Positions 27,064 to 36,851 are shown, numbered from the stretch's first letter. The stretch: DNA of 64,000 bases from Novosphingobium ovatum (GCF_009909235.1 NZ_JAAAPO010000001.1:186001-250000), one strand, 5' to 3'. Numbers and translations: made by a program. Notes: generated by a model not told the origin, from the sequence alone.

Positions 27064-27201
27064 ATGCATACGCTTTTGAAGACTATCCGCTTTTCCCTGA
27101 AGACCCTGTCCCCCCGCCGCAGCCGCCCGGCTGATGCGCCCCCTTCCGGCCTGCTGTCGACCGCCGAATTGCGGCGTCTGGTAGCCGATATGGTGGATTG
27201 A
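27064..27201 (+). CDS. small hypothetical protein (45 aa)
   Basis: The peptide starts MHTLLKTIRFSLKTL, has an Arg/Pro-rich middle and ends GLLSTAELRRLVADMVD. The amphipathic C-terminal helix (STAELRRLVADMVD) is of a kind I recall from small sphingomonad proteins, and the codon use in the second half is GC-rich at third positions like real genes here. The ribosome site is weak. It may form a unit with the 74-aa gene 55 bases downstream. Function unknown. Confidence 0.45.
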   Translation: MHTLLKTIRFSLKTLSPRRSRPADAPPSGLLSTAELRRLVADMVD

Positions 27202-27256
27202 CCCAGGTCTTTCATCATCAGCCAGGCGGGCACAGGCACAATCCACGAGGCATGCC

Positions 27257-27481
27257 ATGACCGCTCCGGCCACCCATTATCAAGCCTGCGCCGATGCCGC
27301 CCTGCGCGAAGCCAGCGCCAGTGCCTTGACCAACGTGCGCGATCGCCATTTGCGCTCTGCCAAGGCATGGCAGGATCTGGCCGATCGCGCGGTCGAAATC
27401 GAAACCAACCGCCAGATCCGCCTGGCCGACAAGGCGGCAGAGGCCGACCCGATGCCGGCGCTCGCCACGGTTGCAAACTGA
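27257..27481 (+). CDS. small hypothetical protein (74 aa)
   Basis: This is a short all-helical, soluble, charged protein (YQACADAALREASASALTNV, then HLRSAKAWQDLADRAVEIE). A GAGG site lies upstream of the ATG. The pattern NVRDRHLRSAKAWQDLADRA recurs in small alphaproteobacterial hypothetical proteins as I remember them, but no function is known to me. It is convergent with the methyltransferase-like gene, 6 bases apart. Confidence 0.55.
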   Translation: MTAPATHYQACADAALREASASALTNVRDRHLRSAKAWQDLADRAVEIETNRQIRLADKAAEADPMPALATVAN

Positions 27482-27487
27482 CGCGGT

Positions 27488-28156
27488 TCAGCGATTGCGG
27501 GCAAACCAGATATGGTGCAGCCCGCCTTCGCCGGACTTGCGCGCTTGCACGCCCACTTCGCTGACCTCGAACCCTGCCCGCTCCAACCGGCGGGTAAAGG
27601 CAGGCTCGCCACTGGCTGACCAGATCGCCAGAATGCCGCCCGGCCGCAGCGCCATGCGCGCCGCCGCCAGTCCGGCGGGCGAATAAAGCGTGTCATTGCG
27701 GCGGCGGGTCAGCCCCTCGGGGCCATTGTCGACATCCAGCAGAATGGCGTCATAACCATCCACCGCCGAATGGATCAACAGGCCCACATCGTCATTTACC
27801 AGCGTCACGCGGGCATCGTCCAGACACCCGGCGGTGATCTGGTGCATCGCGCCGCGCGCCCATGCGATGATCGCGGGAGCAATTTCGGCGACCACGACCT
27901 CTGCCTGAGCCCCCAGCGCGGCCAAGGCCGCCCTCAGGGTAAAGCCCATGCCATAGCCCCCGATCAGCATTTGCGCCGCAGGCCGGTCCAACCTTTCGCA
28001 GGTCATCGTGGCCAGCGCCTCTTCGGAGGCGACAATATCGGTGCTCATCAACTCGTGCTGTTCCAGCACGATGGCGAATTCGTCCCCCTTGCGGATCAGG
28101 CGCAGTTCCGCCCCGCCGGGGACATGGGCGGTATCGACCAGTTGATAGCCAGACAT
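27488..28156 (-). CDS. spermidine synthase-like class I methyltransferase fold protein
   Basis: This is a 222-aa Rossmann-like protein of the polyamine-synthase (PABS)/SAM-methyltransferase group. Motif I is MLIGGYGMGFTLRAAL, followed by acidic loop VVVAEIAPAI and LLDVDNGPEG. The frame extends to 28450, but conserved sequence starts at MSGYQLVDTA (ATG at 28156), so I chose that start. The polyamine gatekeeper motif is not obvious, so true spermidine synthase activity is doubtful. It stands alone between a convergent small gene and a 295-base gap. Confidence 0.72.
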   Translation of the reverse strand: MSGYQLVDTAHVPGGAELRLIRKGDEFAIVLEQHELMSTDIVASEEALATMTCERLDRPAAQMLIGGYGMGFTLRAALAALGAQAEVVVAEIAPAIIAWARGAMHQITAGCLDDARVTLVNDDVGLLIHSAVDGYDAILLDVDNGPEGLTRRRNDTLYSPAGLAAARMALRPGGILAIWSASGEPAFTRRLERAGFEVSEVGVQARKSGEGGLHHIWFARNR

Positions 28157-28410
28157 CAAAACCACGCCTTGGCGCGGATGCCGCATGATGCTGGGCCGGC
28201 GGCAGGAGGAAAAGGGCAGGCGGTGCGCCCGGCAAAGCGGAGGGCCACTTGGGGGATAGGCATAAGGCTCCGGGGGCAAGGACGCAGGTAGCGCTGGCGC
28301 TGCGAAGGGCAGGAGATGCCCGGAAAGAAACCGCCAGTGCGGCGCGCGCCACAACGGCGCAAACAATGCATGGTCCCTAACCGATCCCTGCGTCTTGGGC
28401 CATGCTGTTT

Positions 28411-28436
28411 CTGCCCCGGCAATCACACCGGGGCAG
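28411..28436 (-). terminator. hairpin downstream of the NDH-2 gene
   Basis: Perfect 9-bp arms CTGCCCCGG (28411-28419) and CCGGGGCAG (28428-28436) have an 8-base loop. It lies 15 bases beyond the stop of the minus-strand dehydrogenase. It is the only structure I see in the gap 28157-28451. Confidence 0.5.
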
Positions 28437-28451
28437 AAAAGCGGCACCAAG

Positions 28452-29660
28452 TTATGGCACGATCACATGATCAGGATTGGCGATGGCGAACACCACGTCG
28501 CGATCGGGGGCCGGGGGATAGATCCAGACGCGGTTGATCTCCTGCTTGATGGCCTTGGCCTCGGCGTGGGTATGGCGGACCTGACGGTCCCACCCTTCGG
28601 TATATAGCGCTCCCCATGCCCCCAGATCGATGCAGGTGACATATTTGGGCTGGCTATAGGCATGCATGGGCAAACCCATGAGGTCTGCGGCCGCGTTGTG
28701 GCCGGCCACCCGCCCCAGGCTGAGGGCATGCTGGCACGACATGGGCGCGACATGGCCCACATCATCCGTGGCGATATGGGCCATGTCGCCCGTGACAAAG
28801 ACTCCCGCCGCATCGGGCGCGCGCAGCCATGCATCGGCGTGGACCCGGCCCAGATCATCGTGCTGGCCGGGAATTTGGGCGGCCAACGGGTGGGCGCGCA
28901 GGCCCGCGCTCCAGATTACCGTGCGCGCGGCGATATGCTCACCCGACGACAGCGTCACCCCCTCGGTCGAGATCGCCGTGACACGGGTGCCAAGCCGCAA
29001 CTCCACTCCGGCGTGGGTCAGCGCCGCCTGCACATGGGCTGCTGCCGCCGCGCCCAGCGCTTCGCCCGGTAGGCGGCCTGTATCCACCATCACCACGCGG
29101 ATCCGCGCCGCTGGGTCGAGCGCCGCGCGCAGCCGCATCGGCATTTCGGTCGCCGTCTCCACCCCAGTCAGTCCGCCGCCCGCCACGATCACGGTATCAC
29201 GCGCCAGCGAAGGCGGCAGCGAGGCCAGCGACTGGATATGCTGCTCCAGCGCCAATGCCTGCGCATAGGTGTCATTGTCGAAGGCGAAGGCGTCAAGGCC
29301 GGGCACCGCCGGGCGATGCAACCGGCTGCCTGTGGCCAGCACCAGTCGGTCATAGGGGATCGTGGCAGTCTCGCCCGAGATCAGCCGTACCGTGGCCTGG
29401 CGGGCGGCAATGTCCAGACTTTCGACCGCGCCTGCCACATGTTTGGCCCCTACCGCCGCCAACAGTGGCGCGATGTCGGGCGTCATGGCATCGACAGGGG
29501 CCTCGTACAGGCGGGGACGGATCGTCAGCATCGGTGCGGGCGAGACGACCAGCACCTGAATGTCGTCCTGACGCCCGGACAGGGCGATGATCCGGCAGGC
29601 CGACAGGGCCGCCCAAAGCCCGGCAAAGCCGGAGCCTGCAACAAGGATGGTGTGTTTCAT
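28452..29660 (-). CDS. type II NADH dehydrogenase (NDH-2) family FAD oxidoreductase
   Basis: This flavoprotein of about 402 aa has two dinucleotide-binding motifs: FAD site LVAGSGFAGLWAAL at the start and NADH site VIVAGGGLTGVETA near the middle. The later block GVFVTGDMAHI is the second FAD contact. NDH-2 enzymes pass electrons from NADH to quinone at the membrane surface without pumping protons. The frame begins at 29690, but the ATG at 29660 has AGGA 9 bases upstream. An Rrf2 regulator on the same strand lies 153 bases upstream and may control it. Confidence 0.85.
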   Translation of the reverse strand: MKHTILVAGSGFAGLWAALSACRIIALSGRQDDIQVLVVSPAPMLTIRPRLYEAPVDAMTPDIAPLLAAVGAKHVAGAVESLDIAARQATVRLISGETATIPYDRLVLATGSRLHRPAVPGLDAFAFDNDTYAQALALEQHIQSLASLPPSLARDTVIVAGGGLTGVETATEMPMRLRAALDPAARIRVVMVDTGRLPGEALGAAAAAHVQAALTHAGVELRLGTRVTAISTEGVTLSSGEHIAARTVIWSAGLRAHPLAAQIPGQHDDLGRVHADAWLRAPDAAGVFVTGDMAHIATDDVGHVAPMSCQHALSLGRVAGHNAAADLMGLPMHAYSQPKYVTCIDLGAWGALYTEGWDRQVRHTHAEAKAIKQEINRVWIYPPAPDRDVVFAIANPDHVIVP

Positions 29661-29813
29661 GCCAATATCCTGTGTGAATCGGCCGGGCACAGGTCATCGC
29701 GCGCCATGCGATCGTCGGGCGCGAGGGCGCATTCGCCGACCGGCCCGGCAAAGAGCCCGCGAATGTGCGTTTTGTTATGTGGTGGAGAAGGGCAGAAGCG
29801 CCTTGTCGGAGGG

Positions 29814-30356
29814 TCAGCCCGGATCGTCGCGGGATCGGCGGCCTGTGCGAAGGGTGCGATCGGCCAGACGCTGGCCTATCCAGTCATTGGCCTCGGCCAG
29901 AAAGGCGGCAGGGGCCTTTTGGTGAAAGCGGGCGCCGACATCGGCCAGGGTCTGGGCCGCAAGGGCCGCGCGCATGGCCTGTTCTGCCTGCATCATCACG
30001 GCATGCACGGCGCAGGGGCCATGGGTTGCCCAGTCCGGCGCACCAGCGGTGAAAAGAGCGCAGCGTTCGCGGACTTCCTGGCATTCGAACAGGGGTTTGT
30101 CGCCTTCGATGGCATCAACGATATCAAGGAACGAAATGTCCTGCGCCGGGCGGGCCAGCAAATAGCCGCCGCGCACGCCTTCACTGGCCTTGAGGATTCC
30201 GGCCTTTTCCAGTTTGGGGAAGATTTTCGCGATGAAGCTGGGCGAGACGCCCTGCAACTCGGCCAGATCGCGGCTGCTGACGGGCCGCCCGTCGTTCCCA
30301 ACCAACCAGAGCAGGCAGTGAATGCCATATTCGACACTTGCTGTGATATGCGCCAT
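29814..30356 (-). CDS. Rrf2-family transcriptional regulator
   Basis: This 180-aa protein has the Rrf2 winged helix (SVEYGIHCLLWLVGNDGRPV, then LAELQGVSPSFIAKIFPKLE, GGYLLAR). Three cysteines follow (FECQ, ERCALF, GPCAVH), spaced C-X6-C-X15-C. This differs from the IscR arrangement but could still hold an Fe-S cluster or sense redox state. A perfect palindrome touches its start codon, suggesting autorepression. The neighbouring NDH-2 gene is the likely target. Confidence 0.87.
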   Translation of the reverse strand: MAHITASVEYGIHCLLWLVGNDGRPVSSRDLAELQGVSPSFIAKIFPKLEKAGILKASEGVRGGYLLARPAQDISFLDIVDAIEGDKPLFECQEVRERCALFTAGAPDWATHGPCAVHAVMMQAEQAMRAALAAQTLADVGARFHQKAPAAFLAEANDWIGQRLADRTLRTGRRSRDDPG

Positions 30357-30357
30357 G

Positions 30358-30382
30358 AACGCTGACTAACTTGGTCAGCGTT
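30358..30382. promoter_or_regulatory. palindromic operator abutting the Rrf2 start codon
   Basis: AACGCTGAC (30358-30366) and GTCAGCGTT (30374-30382) form perfect 9-bp arms with a 7-base spacer, ending 2 bases from the ATG at 30356. On the minus strand a TTGACC lies just outside it (30391-30386), so the palindrome would cover the promoter, and the transcript might be nearly leaderless. Confidence 0.6.
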
Positions 30383-30462
30383 TCAGGTCAAGGGTGAACG
30401 GCGACAATATTGGTCTGTGTTATTGGGCGGCCGGTGCGCTCATGTGCCATGAGGCCAAATCA

Positions 30463-31356
30463 TCAATCGCGATAGCGCAGCGCGTCCAGCAGCAGGCGAA
30501 AGGCCATCGTTGGTTGGCGCGCGCTGGGGTAATAAAGGTACAGCCCGTCAAAAGGCTCGCACCAATCATCAAGCACCCGCACCAGAGCCCCGCTGGCCAG
30601 ATGGTGTTCGACATGGTTTTCGATGCTGAAACCGATGCCATGGCCGGCCAGCGCCGCTTCGACCATCAGATCCATATCGTTGACCACCAGATGGCCTTCG
30701 ACCTTGACGCGGATGTCTCGCCCGTTCTGTTCAAATTCCCACGCATACAACGCGCCCGACGTGGTCAGGCGCAGGTTGATGCAGGCGTGTTTGTGCAGGT
30801 CATGCGGGGTACGGGGAAGGCCGCGCGCCGCCAGATAGGCGGGCGAGGCATAGGCCGCCATCCGCAGCCTTGGCCCGATGCGCACCGCGATCATGTCCTT
30901 GTCCAGACTTTCGCCCAGCCGCACCCCGGCATCAAAACGGCCGCTGACAATATCGGCAAAGCCTGAATCGACGTTCAATTCGATGTGGATATCGGGGTGT
31001 TCATGCATGATCCGGTTGATCGTGGGCCAAAGGACCAATCTTGCGGCATGGGCGGAACAGGTAATGCGCACCGTGCCTGCCGGCTTGTCACGCATGGCCG
31101 TCAATATGGCCAGCTTGTCCTCGATCGCGGCAAAGGCGGGGCGCAGCGTCTCCAGCAGGCTTTCGCCCGCCTCGGTCGGGGCCACGCTGCGGGTGGTGCG
31201 GGTGAGCAGCCGCAGGCCCAGCTTTTCCTCCAGTCGCCGCACGCAATGGCTCAGCGCCGATTGCGAAACGCCCAGCTTGGCCGCCGCGCGGGTAAAGCTG
31301 GCCTCCTGTGCCACGCTCATGAATTTGGCCAGATTGCCCAGATCATCGCTTTCCAT
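30463..31356 (-). CDS. LysR-family transcriptional regulator
   Basis: This is a 297-aa LysR regulator. The N-terminal helix-turn-helix is FTRAAAKLGVSQSALSHCVR followed by RLEEKLGLRLLTRTTR, and a substrate-binding domain follows from about residue 90 (GTVRITCSAHAARLVLWPTI). It is divergent from an aldo/keto reductase gene. This head-to-head arrangement is common for LysR regulators of redox enzymes, and a T-N11-A palindrome lies between them. The effector is unknown. Confidence 0.92.
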   Translation of the reverse strand: MESDDLGNLAKFMSVAQEASFTRAAAKLGVSQSALSHCVRRLEEKLGLRLLTRTTRSVAPTEAGESLLETLRPAFAAIEDKLAILTAMRDKPAGTVRITCSAHAARLVLWPTINRIMHEHPDIHIELNVDSGFADIVSGRFDAGVRLGESLDKDMIAVRIGPRLRMAAYASPAYLAARGLPRTPHDLHKHACINLRLTTSGALYAWEFEQNGRDIRVKVEGHLVVNDMDLMVEAALAGHGIGFSIENHVEHHLASGALVRVLDDWCEPFDGLYLYYPSARQPTMAFRLLLDALRYRD

Positions 31357-31369
31357 GCCAACTCCCGCT

Positions 31370-32460
<1,091 letters not shown>

Positions 32461-32558
32461 TCGGGGGCGAAGGCTCGTTTCCGGCCCGAACCGGCCTTGT
32501 TCAGGCGGATAACCTGTGGGGCAGCCCCCGGTATCCGCCATGAACAGCGCCACCGCGC

Positions 32559-33299
32559 CTATGATCGGGCGATGCCGGCCTTCTCTACGGGGGTGTCGAC
32601 GGGGTGATCTTGCTCCACGCGTTCGGAATAGCGATCGACCAATTGTTCGGCGTGGGGGCGAAGCAGCACGGTAAAGCGCACCAGTTCCTCGCAGACATCG
32701 ACGATGCGGTCATAATAGGACGAGGGCTTCATGCGGCCCGCCTCGTCAAATTCCTCATAGGCCTTGGCAACCGAGGACTGGTTGGGGATGGTGAACATCC
32801 GCATCCACCGCCCCAGCACCCGCAGCGTGTTGACCGAGTTGAACGATTGCGACCCGGCGCACACCTGCATCACCGCCAGTGTGCGACCTTGTGTCGGGCG
32901 CATCCCTTTCATGGCCAGCGGCAAGTGATCGATCTGGGTTTTCATGATGCCGGTGATCTGGCCGTGGCGCTCGGGGCTGCACCAGACCTGGCCCTCGGAC
33001 CACAGCGACAAGGCGCGCAGTTCTGCCACGGCCGGGTGATCGTCGCCTGCCACCTGATCGGGCAAAGGCAGATCGAATGGATTGAAAATCCGTACCTCGC
33101 AGCCAAAATGGATCAGCAGCCGCGCGGCCTCTTCCACCACCAATCGTGAATAGGACCGCGCCCGCAGCGATCCGTACAGCAACAGGATGCGCGGCGGCGG
33201 GGTCATCTCGCCCAGACCCTCGGCGGGTCGGCGGTGGGCATATTCGGGCTTGAGCGCGGGCAGGTGATGCGGGTCGGACAGGTCGATCAGGCGGGTCAT
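32559..33299 (-). CDS. arsH: arsenical resistance protein ArsH (FMN reductase fold)
   Basis: This 246-aa flavodoxin-like protein has the FMN/phosphate loop [13 protein letters not shown] and the ArsH block [20 protein letters not shown]. ArsH enzymes oxidise trivalent organoarsenicals and reduce quinones using NADPH. It is the last gene of the ars operon and starts within the stop of the aquaglyceroporin gene (ATGA overlap). Confidence 0.93.
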   Translation of the reverse strand: MTRLIDLSDPHHLPALKPEYAHRRPAEGLGEMTPPPRILLLYGSLRARSYSRLVVEEAARLLIHFGCEVRIFNPFDLPLPDQVAGDDHPAVAELRALSLWSEGQVWCSPERHGQITGIMKTQIDHLPLAMKGMRPTQGRTLAVMQVCAGSQSFNSVNTLRVLGRWMRMFTIPNQSSVAKAYEEFDEAGRMKPSSYYDRIVDVCEELVRFTVLLRPHAEQLVDRYSERVEQDHPVDTPVEKAGIARS

Positions 33300-33955
33300 T
33301 GGCTATCCTCATGCGGGAACAATCCCGCGGCGATGAAATGTGCGGCCAGCGCGCCCGCGATTTGCGCCGCGATAAATCCGGGCACATCGGCCGGCGCGAT
33401 ACCGGCAAAGGTATCGGTCAAACACCGCGCGATTGTGATTGCGGGATTGGCAAAGCTGGTGGAGGAGGTGAACCAATAGGCCGCCACGATATAGAAGGCG
33501 ACGCTGGGCGGTACCCAGACATGGCGATGCTTGACCGTGCCCAGAATCGTCAGGATCAAGCCAAAGGTGGCGATGGCCTCGCCCAGCCATTGGCCGGGGC
33601 CTGTGCGGGCGTGGCGCGAGAATTCCAGCACCGGCAGGTCGAACATGACATGCGCGGCCCATACACCCAGAATGCCCCCCGCCATTTGCGCCGCGACATA
33701 GCCCACGCTTTGGGCGGTGGTGACTTCGCCCCGCAGACGCATGATCAGGGTGACCGCCGGGTTGAAATGCGCGCCCGACACCGGCCCCAGCATGGTGATC
33801 AGCACAAACAGCATCGCGCCTGTGGCAAAGGTATTGCCCAGCAGCGCCACCGCCACATTCCCGCCCGCAAGGCTTTCGGCCATGATGCCAGAGCCGACCA
33901 CGGTGACGAACAACAGAAAGCTGCCAATGGCCTCACTGGTCAGTTTTTGCCTCAT
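33296..33955 (-). CDS. aqpS: MIP-family aquaglyceroporin (AqpS-like arsenite channel)
   Basis: This is a 219-aa, six-helix channel with the two NPA boxes AHFNPAVTL and SFANPAITI. The longer frame starts at 34069, but the ATG at 33955 overlaps the stop of the arsenate reductase by 4 bases and precedes the first helix ([17 protein letters not shown]). In Sinorhizobium a channel of this kind in the ars operon exports arsenite made by ArsC, replacing ArsB or Acr3. No such pump is present here, so the same role is likely. Confidence 0.9.
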   Translation of the reverse strand: MRQKLTSEAIGSFLLFVTVVGSGIMAESLAGGNVAVALLGNTFATGAMLFVLITMLGPVSGAHFNPAVTLIMRLRGEVTTAQSVGYVAAQMAGGILGVWAAHVMFDLPVLEFSRHARTGPGQWLGEAIATFGLILTILGTVKHRHVWVPPSVAFYIVAAYWFTSSTSFANPAITIARCLTDTFAGIAPADVPGFIAAQIAGALAAHFIAAGLFPHEDSQ

Positions 33956-34458
33956 GCCGCGCCTTCCATCTGCCCGATTTCGGCCAGTTTGGCCTGAATC
34001 TCGGCCCGGTCCATCGTTTCGAACGGCAGGGCCAACAGGGCTTGTGCGCGCATCGTCAGCCACCGCCACGTCTCTTCAAACGCGGCGTCCTCGGCGGCTT
34101 CCCCGCCCTCGACATCGGCCGGGTCTGGCAGGCCCCAATGGGCGCGCAATGGCGTGCCGGGAAACACCGGGCACGCTTCACCGGCGGCATTGCCGCAAAC
34201 GGTGATGACCAGATCGATATGCGGCGCGTCGGCGGCTGAAAATTCCAGCCAGCTTTTCGAACGGAACGTGGTGGTGTCGATCCCGCGCCGCGCCAGCAGG
34301 CGCAGGGCACCGGGATGCGGCACACCCTTGGGCTTGCTGCCCGCGCTGAATGCCTGAACCCGTCCCGGGGCAAGGGTGTTGAAAATCGCTTCGCCCAGAA
34401 TAGAGCGCGCGGAATTGCCGGTGCACAGCACCAGAATGGAAAACACAGGCTTGGTCAT
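33952..34458 (-). CDS. arsenate reductase, low-molecular-weight phosphatase type (second copy)
   Basis: This 168-aa protein reduces arsenate to arsenite using a P-loop LCTGNSARS (CX5R). The region ITVCGNAAGEACPVFPG carries further cysteines, and the general-acid region GLPDPAD matches the family. It overlaps aqpS by 4 bases and lies 8 bases after the glutaredoxin-type arsC. It is a diverged duplicate of the 34907-35428 protein, with the same block order (AFSAGSKPKG against AFSAGSHPKG) and a substantially different C-terminus. Confidence 0.88.
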   Translation of the reverse strand: MTKPVFSILVLCTGNSARSILGEAIFNTLAPGRVQAFSAGSKPKGVPHPGALRLLARRGIDTTTFRSKSWLEFSAADAPHIDLVITVCGNAAGEACPVFPGTPLRAHWGLPDPADVEGGEAAEDAAFEETWRWLTMRAQALLALPFETMDRAEIQAKLAEIGQMEGAA

Positions 34459-34466
34459 GGGCTCTC

Positions 34467-34910
34467 TCAGGCGCTGGGGATGCGGTTGCCGTTGGCGTCA
34501 ACCACCTGCTCGCCATCTTCCTTGGCAAAGGCGCCCTGTTGGGCGGCGGGGAGCAGATCCAGCACGTCTTCGGAAGGGCGGCACAGTTTCACGCCCAGCG
34601 GCGAGACCACCAGCGGGCGATTGATCAAGATCGGATGTGCCATCATGGCATCCACCAGTTGCGCATCCGTCAGGCCGGGATCGCCAAGCCCCAGTTCGGC
34701 AAAAGGTGTCCCCTTTTCGCGGAGCAGCGCGCGCGCCCCGATTCCCGCCCGCGCAATCAGGCTTTGCAAAAGCGCGCGCGAGGGCGGCGTCTTGAGATAT
34801 TCGACCACATGCGGTTCGATCCCGGCATTGCGGATCATCGCCAGCGTGTTGCGCGACGTGCCGCATTCCGGGTTGTGATAGATGATGATGTCGGTGATTT
34901 GCGTGGTCAT
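34467..34910 (-). CDS. arsC: arsenate reductase, glutaredoxin-linked type
   Basis: This 147-aa ArsC of the ArsC/Spx thioredoxin fold has the catalytic Cys in YHNPECGTSRNT. The arginine segment ILINRPLVVSPLGVKLCRPS is as in E. coli ArsC. It converts arsenate to arsenite with glutathione and glutaredoxin. The start overlaps the preceding arsenate reductase stop by 4 bases. Finding it between two phosphatase-type reductases is unusual. Confidence 0.93.
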   Translation of the reverse strand: MTTQITDIIIYHNPECGTSRNTLAMIRNAGIEPHVVEYLKTPPSRALLQSLIARAGIGARALLREKGTPFAELGLGDPGLTDAQLVDAMMAHPILINRPLVVSPLGVKLCRPSEDVLDLLPAAQQGAFAKEDGEQVVDANGNRIPSA

Positions 34911-35428
34911 TGTGCATCCTTGGCCATCTGGGTGGCGCCTTCTTCCTTGCCAATCTTGCGCACGCGCTGCTCGAGTTCGAGACGGGCGAGGCCAGAAGTC
35001 GGCAGCGATACAAACAGTTCGATACGGCGGCGCAGGTGGCTCATCGCCTTGTAGAAGGCGAGTTTCTGGCCCGGGCCTTCAACCTGCGCCGGATCCTCGA
35101 TGCCCCAATGCGCGGTCATGGGCTGGCCGGGCCACACCGGACAGGTCTCGCCGGCCGCATTGTCGCAGACCGTGATCACAAAATCCATTTCAGGCGCACC
35201 GTCCGCCTCGAACTCGCGCCAATTCTTGGAACGGAAGCCCTCATGCGGGAAATCATATTCCTTGAGCAGTTCGAGGGCCATCGGGTGAACCTCACCCTTG
35301 GGGTGGCTGCCGGCGCTGAAGGCGCGAAACCGACCACCACCCAAATGCGTGAGCAGCGATTCCGCGAAAATCGACCGGGCCGAATTGCCGGTACATAGGA
35401 ACAGCACGTTGAAGACACGGTCGGTCAT
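34907..35428 (-). CDS. arsenate reductase, low-molecular-weight phosphatase type (first copy)
   Basis: This 173-aa member of the phosphatase-like ArsC family has the P-loop FLCTGNSARS and cysteines in ITVCDNAAGETCPVWPG. The C-terminal helix ends with charged residues (RVRKIGKEEG). The start at 35428 overlaps the arsR stop by 4 bases; the upstream frame to 35515 only re-reads arsR sequence. It is the second gene of the ars operon. Confidence 0.9.
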   Translation of the reverse strand: MTDRVFNVLFLCTGNSARSIFAESLLTHLGGGRFRAFSAGSHPKGEVHPMALELLKEYDFPHEGFRSKNWREFEADGAPEMDFVITVCDNAAGETCPVWPGQPMTAHWGIEDPAQVEGPGQKLAFYKAMSHLRRRIELFVSLPTSGLARLELEQRVRKIGKEEGATQMAKDAQ

Positions 35429-35784
35429 GCGACATCCTTTTTGCATGTCATGGCAGTGGGCATAGGGGGCGGGCAGCACATCTCTTCCGTGGTGCAGGGC
35501 ACGCCGCCGCAGCAATTCTCGGTCAGATAGCCCATCAGGGCGTTCATCACGTCATAGTTGGCGCTGTAGATGATCAGGCGGCTTTGGCGGCGCTGGGTGA
35601 CAAGGCCCGCGTTGGCAAGGGCGGCCAGATGGAAGCTCATCGAGGAGGCCGCCAGGCCCAGCTTCTCGGCAATCGCGCCCGCAGGCATCCCTGCGCCACC
35701 GGCCTGCACCAGCAGGCGGAAGGCGGCAAGGCGATGTTCCTGAGACAAGGCGCCCAAGGCGCGGATGACCATTGTGGAATCCAT
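35425..35784 (-). CDS. arsR: ArsR-family repressor of the ars operon
   Basis: This 119-aa winged-helix repressor contains LAASSMSFHLAALANAGLVT as its DNA-recognition region. The C-terminus is rich in cysteine (ENCCGGVPCTTEEMCCPPP, CKK), forming the likely As(III) site, rather than the ELCVCDL motif in the recognition helix of the E. coli type. It is the first gene of the operon, with a palindromic site just upstream. Confidence 0.92.
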   Translation of the reverse strand: MDSTMVIRALGALSQEHRLAAFRLLVQAGGAGMPAGAIAEKLGLAASSMSFHLAALANAGLVTQRRQSRLIIYSANYDVMNALMGYLTENCCGGVPCTTEEMCCPPPMPTAMTCKKDVA

Positions 35785-35797
35785 GGCACATTCCTAA

Positions 35798-35817
35798 ATT
35801 TCAACTGTTATGGAAAT
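35798..35817. promoter_or_regulatory. candidate ArsR operator
   Basis: ATTTC (35798-35802) and GAAAT (35813-35817) form an inverted repeat with a 10-base spacer, 13 bases upstream of the arsR ATG in an AT-rich stretch where the promoter is expected. Confidence 0.4.
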
Positions 35818-35990
35818 ATGACATTGACCCGCGCCGTCAAGAGCGCGCGCATCCCTTGATCCCCGGTGGCGAATGGGGCCACGCAGCGATTTGCGGTGGA
35901 GGGTCCGGCGAGGGTGATCCTGGGCGCTGTCTGAAAATGGGTGGCCGCGCGCGGCCCATGCGCCGAGCGGCGCAGGCCCGCAGACCACGA

Positions 35991-36668
35991 TTACGCCAGA
36001 ATATATTTGATGATCATTTGGCTGATTTCGTCGATCATGGCGTCCCATTCCATCCTTTGCAGAGAGGAGGACTGGGCATCCTGGCTGATATGCCGCGCAA
36101 AAGTGGCGAACAACACGTGAAAGACGACCTGCGCGCGCATCTCGAGGTTGGGCGGGGCCTGATCGCCATATTGCGCAAGAGCGGCCGCAAAGCGTTTGAC
36201 CGCAGCCATTTCCTGTTGCTCTCCGGCGTCTGACATGGCTCGATCGACCGCAGCCTTGCGCATGGCAAGGCGCAGCATCAGGGCATGGGCCTTGACGATC
36301 TGGGCCTGCGCCCGGACGTAGGCCAGAATGAAATCCTCAATGCTGCTGGCTGCTTTTAGCGAGGCGGCAATCGCGTCAGTTTCATCGGTCGCCATTTGTG
36401 CCAAATCTTGCCCGATCACGGCGCGGACCAGATCATCCTTGTTCTGAAAACGGAAGTAGATCGAGCCGATAGACACTTTCCCCAGAAAGCTGACGTCCTG
36501 CAGGGTGAAATCCTCGCTCTGCCTTTCCACCATCAGCCTGCGTGCCGCCGCCAACATGCGATCGAGTGAGGCGCGGCTGCGCGGCTGTGTTGGCTTGCGT
36601 GATCGTTGCGCACCATCATCAGCGTTTTCACTGCCCGCTACTGATTTGACGGCCCTTGCCATTTCCAC
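35991..36668 (-). CDS. TetR-family transcriptional regulator
   Basis: This 225-aa protein has an N-terminal TetR helix-turn-helix (RSRASLDRMLAAARRLMVER, then FTLQDVSFLGKVSIGSIYFR). Its C-terminal ligand domain is helical and not assignable. The true start may be the second Met (MARAVKSV). It is divergent from the isomerase-fold pair at 36919 with a 250-base gap containing two palindromes, so it is a candidate regulator of that pair. Confidence 0.88.
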   Translation of the reverse strand: MEMARAVKSVAGSENADDGAQRSRKPTQPRSRASLDRMLAAARRLMVERQSEDFTLQDVSFLGKVSIGSIYFRFQNKDDLVRAVIGQDLAQMATDETDAIAASLKAASSIEDFILAYVRAQAQIVKAHALMLRLAMRKAAVDRAMSDAGEQQEMAAVKRFAAALAQYGDQAPPNLEMRAQVVFHVLFATFARHISQDAQSSSLQRMEWDAMIDEISQMIIKYILA

Positions 36669-36816
36669 TCACCTTGATGCCGCACTCTCAAGACCGCGCG
36701 GATTACACCTCTTCAATTGAGGTGGTGCGGGGCATCTGTCCATACCGCGCCTGTCACGCGACTTAGGTGAATGAACAGAGCTTCCCTTCACTCCCTATGT
36801 CAACACAATCACATCG

Positions 36817-36828
36817 CGCCTGCAGGCG
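36817..36828. repeat. 12-bp perfect palindrome upstream of the isomerase-fold pair
   Basis: CGCCTGCAGGCG is a perfect palindrome in the gap between the TetR gene and the 36919 gene, about 24 bases upstream of the palindromic -10 region. It could be an operator. Confidence 0.3.
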
Positions 36829-36851
36829 TCAACGATTCCCCTTTGTGTAAT

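Noticed and set aside
26883-27134. An 83-codon frame overlapping the 45-aa small gene
   Set aside because: Its composition is irregular, it lacks a ribosome site, and it overlaps the better-supported frame at 27064.
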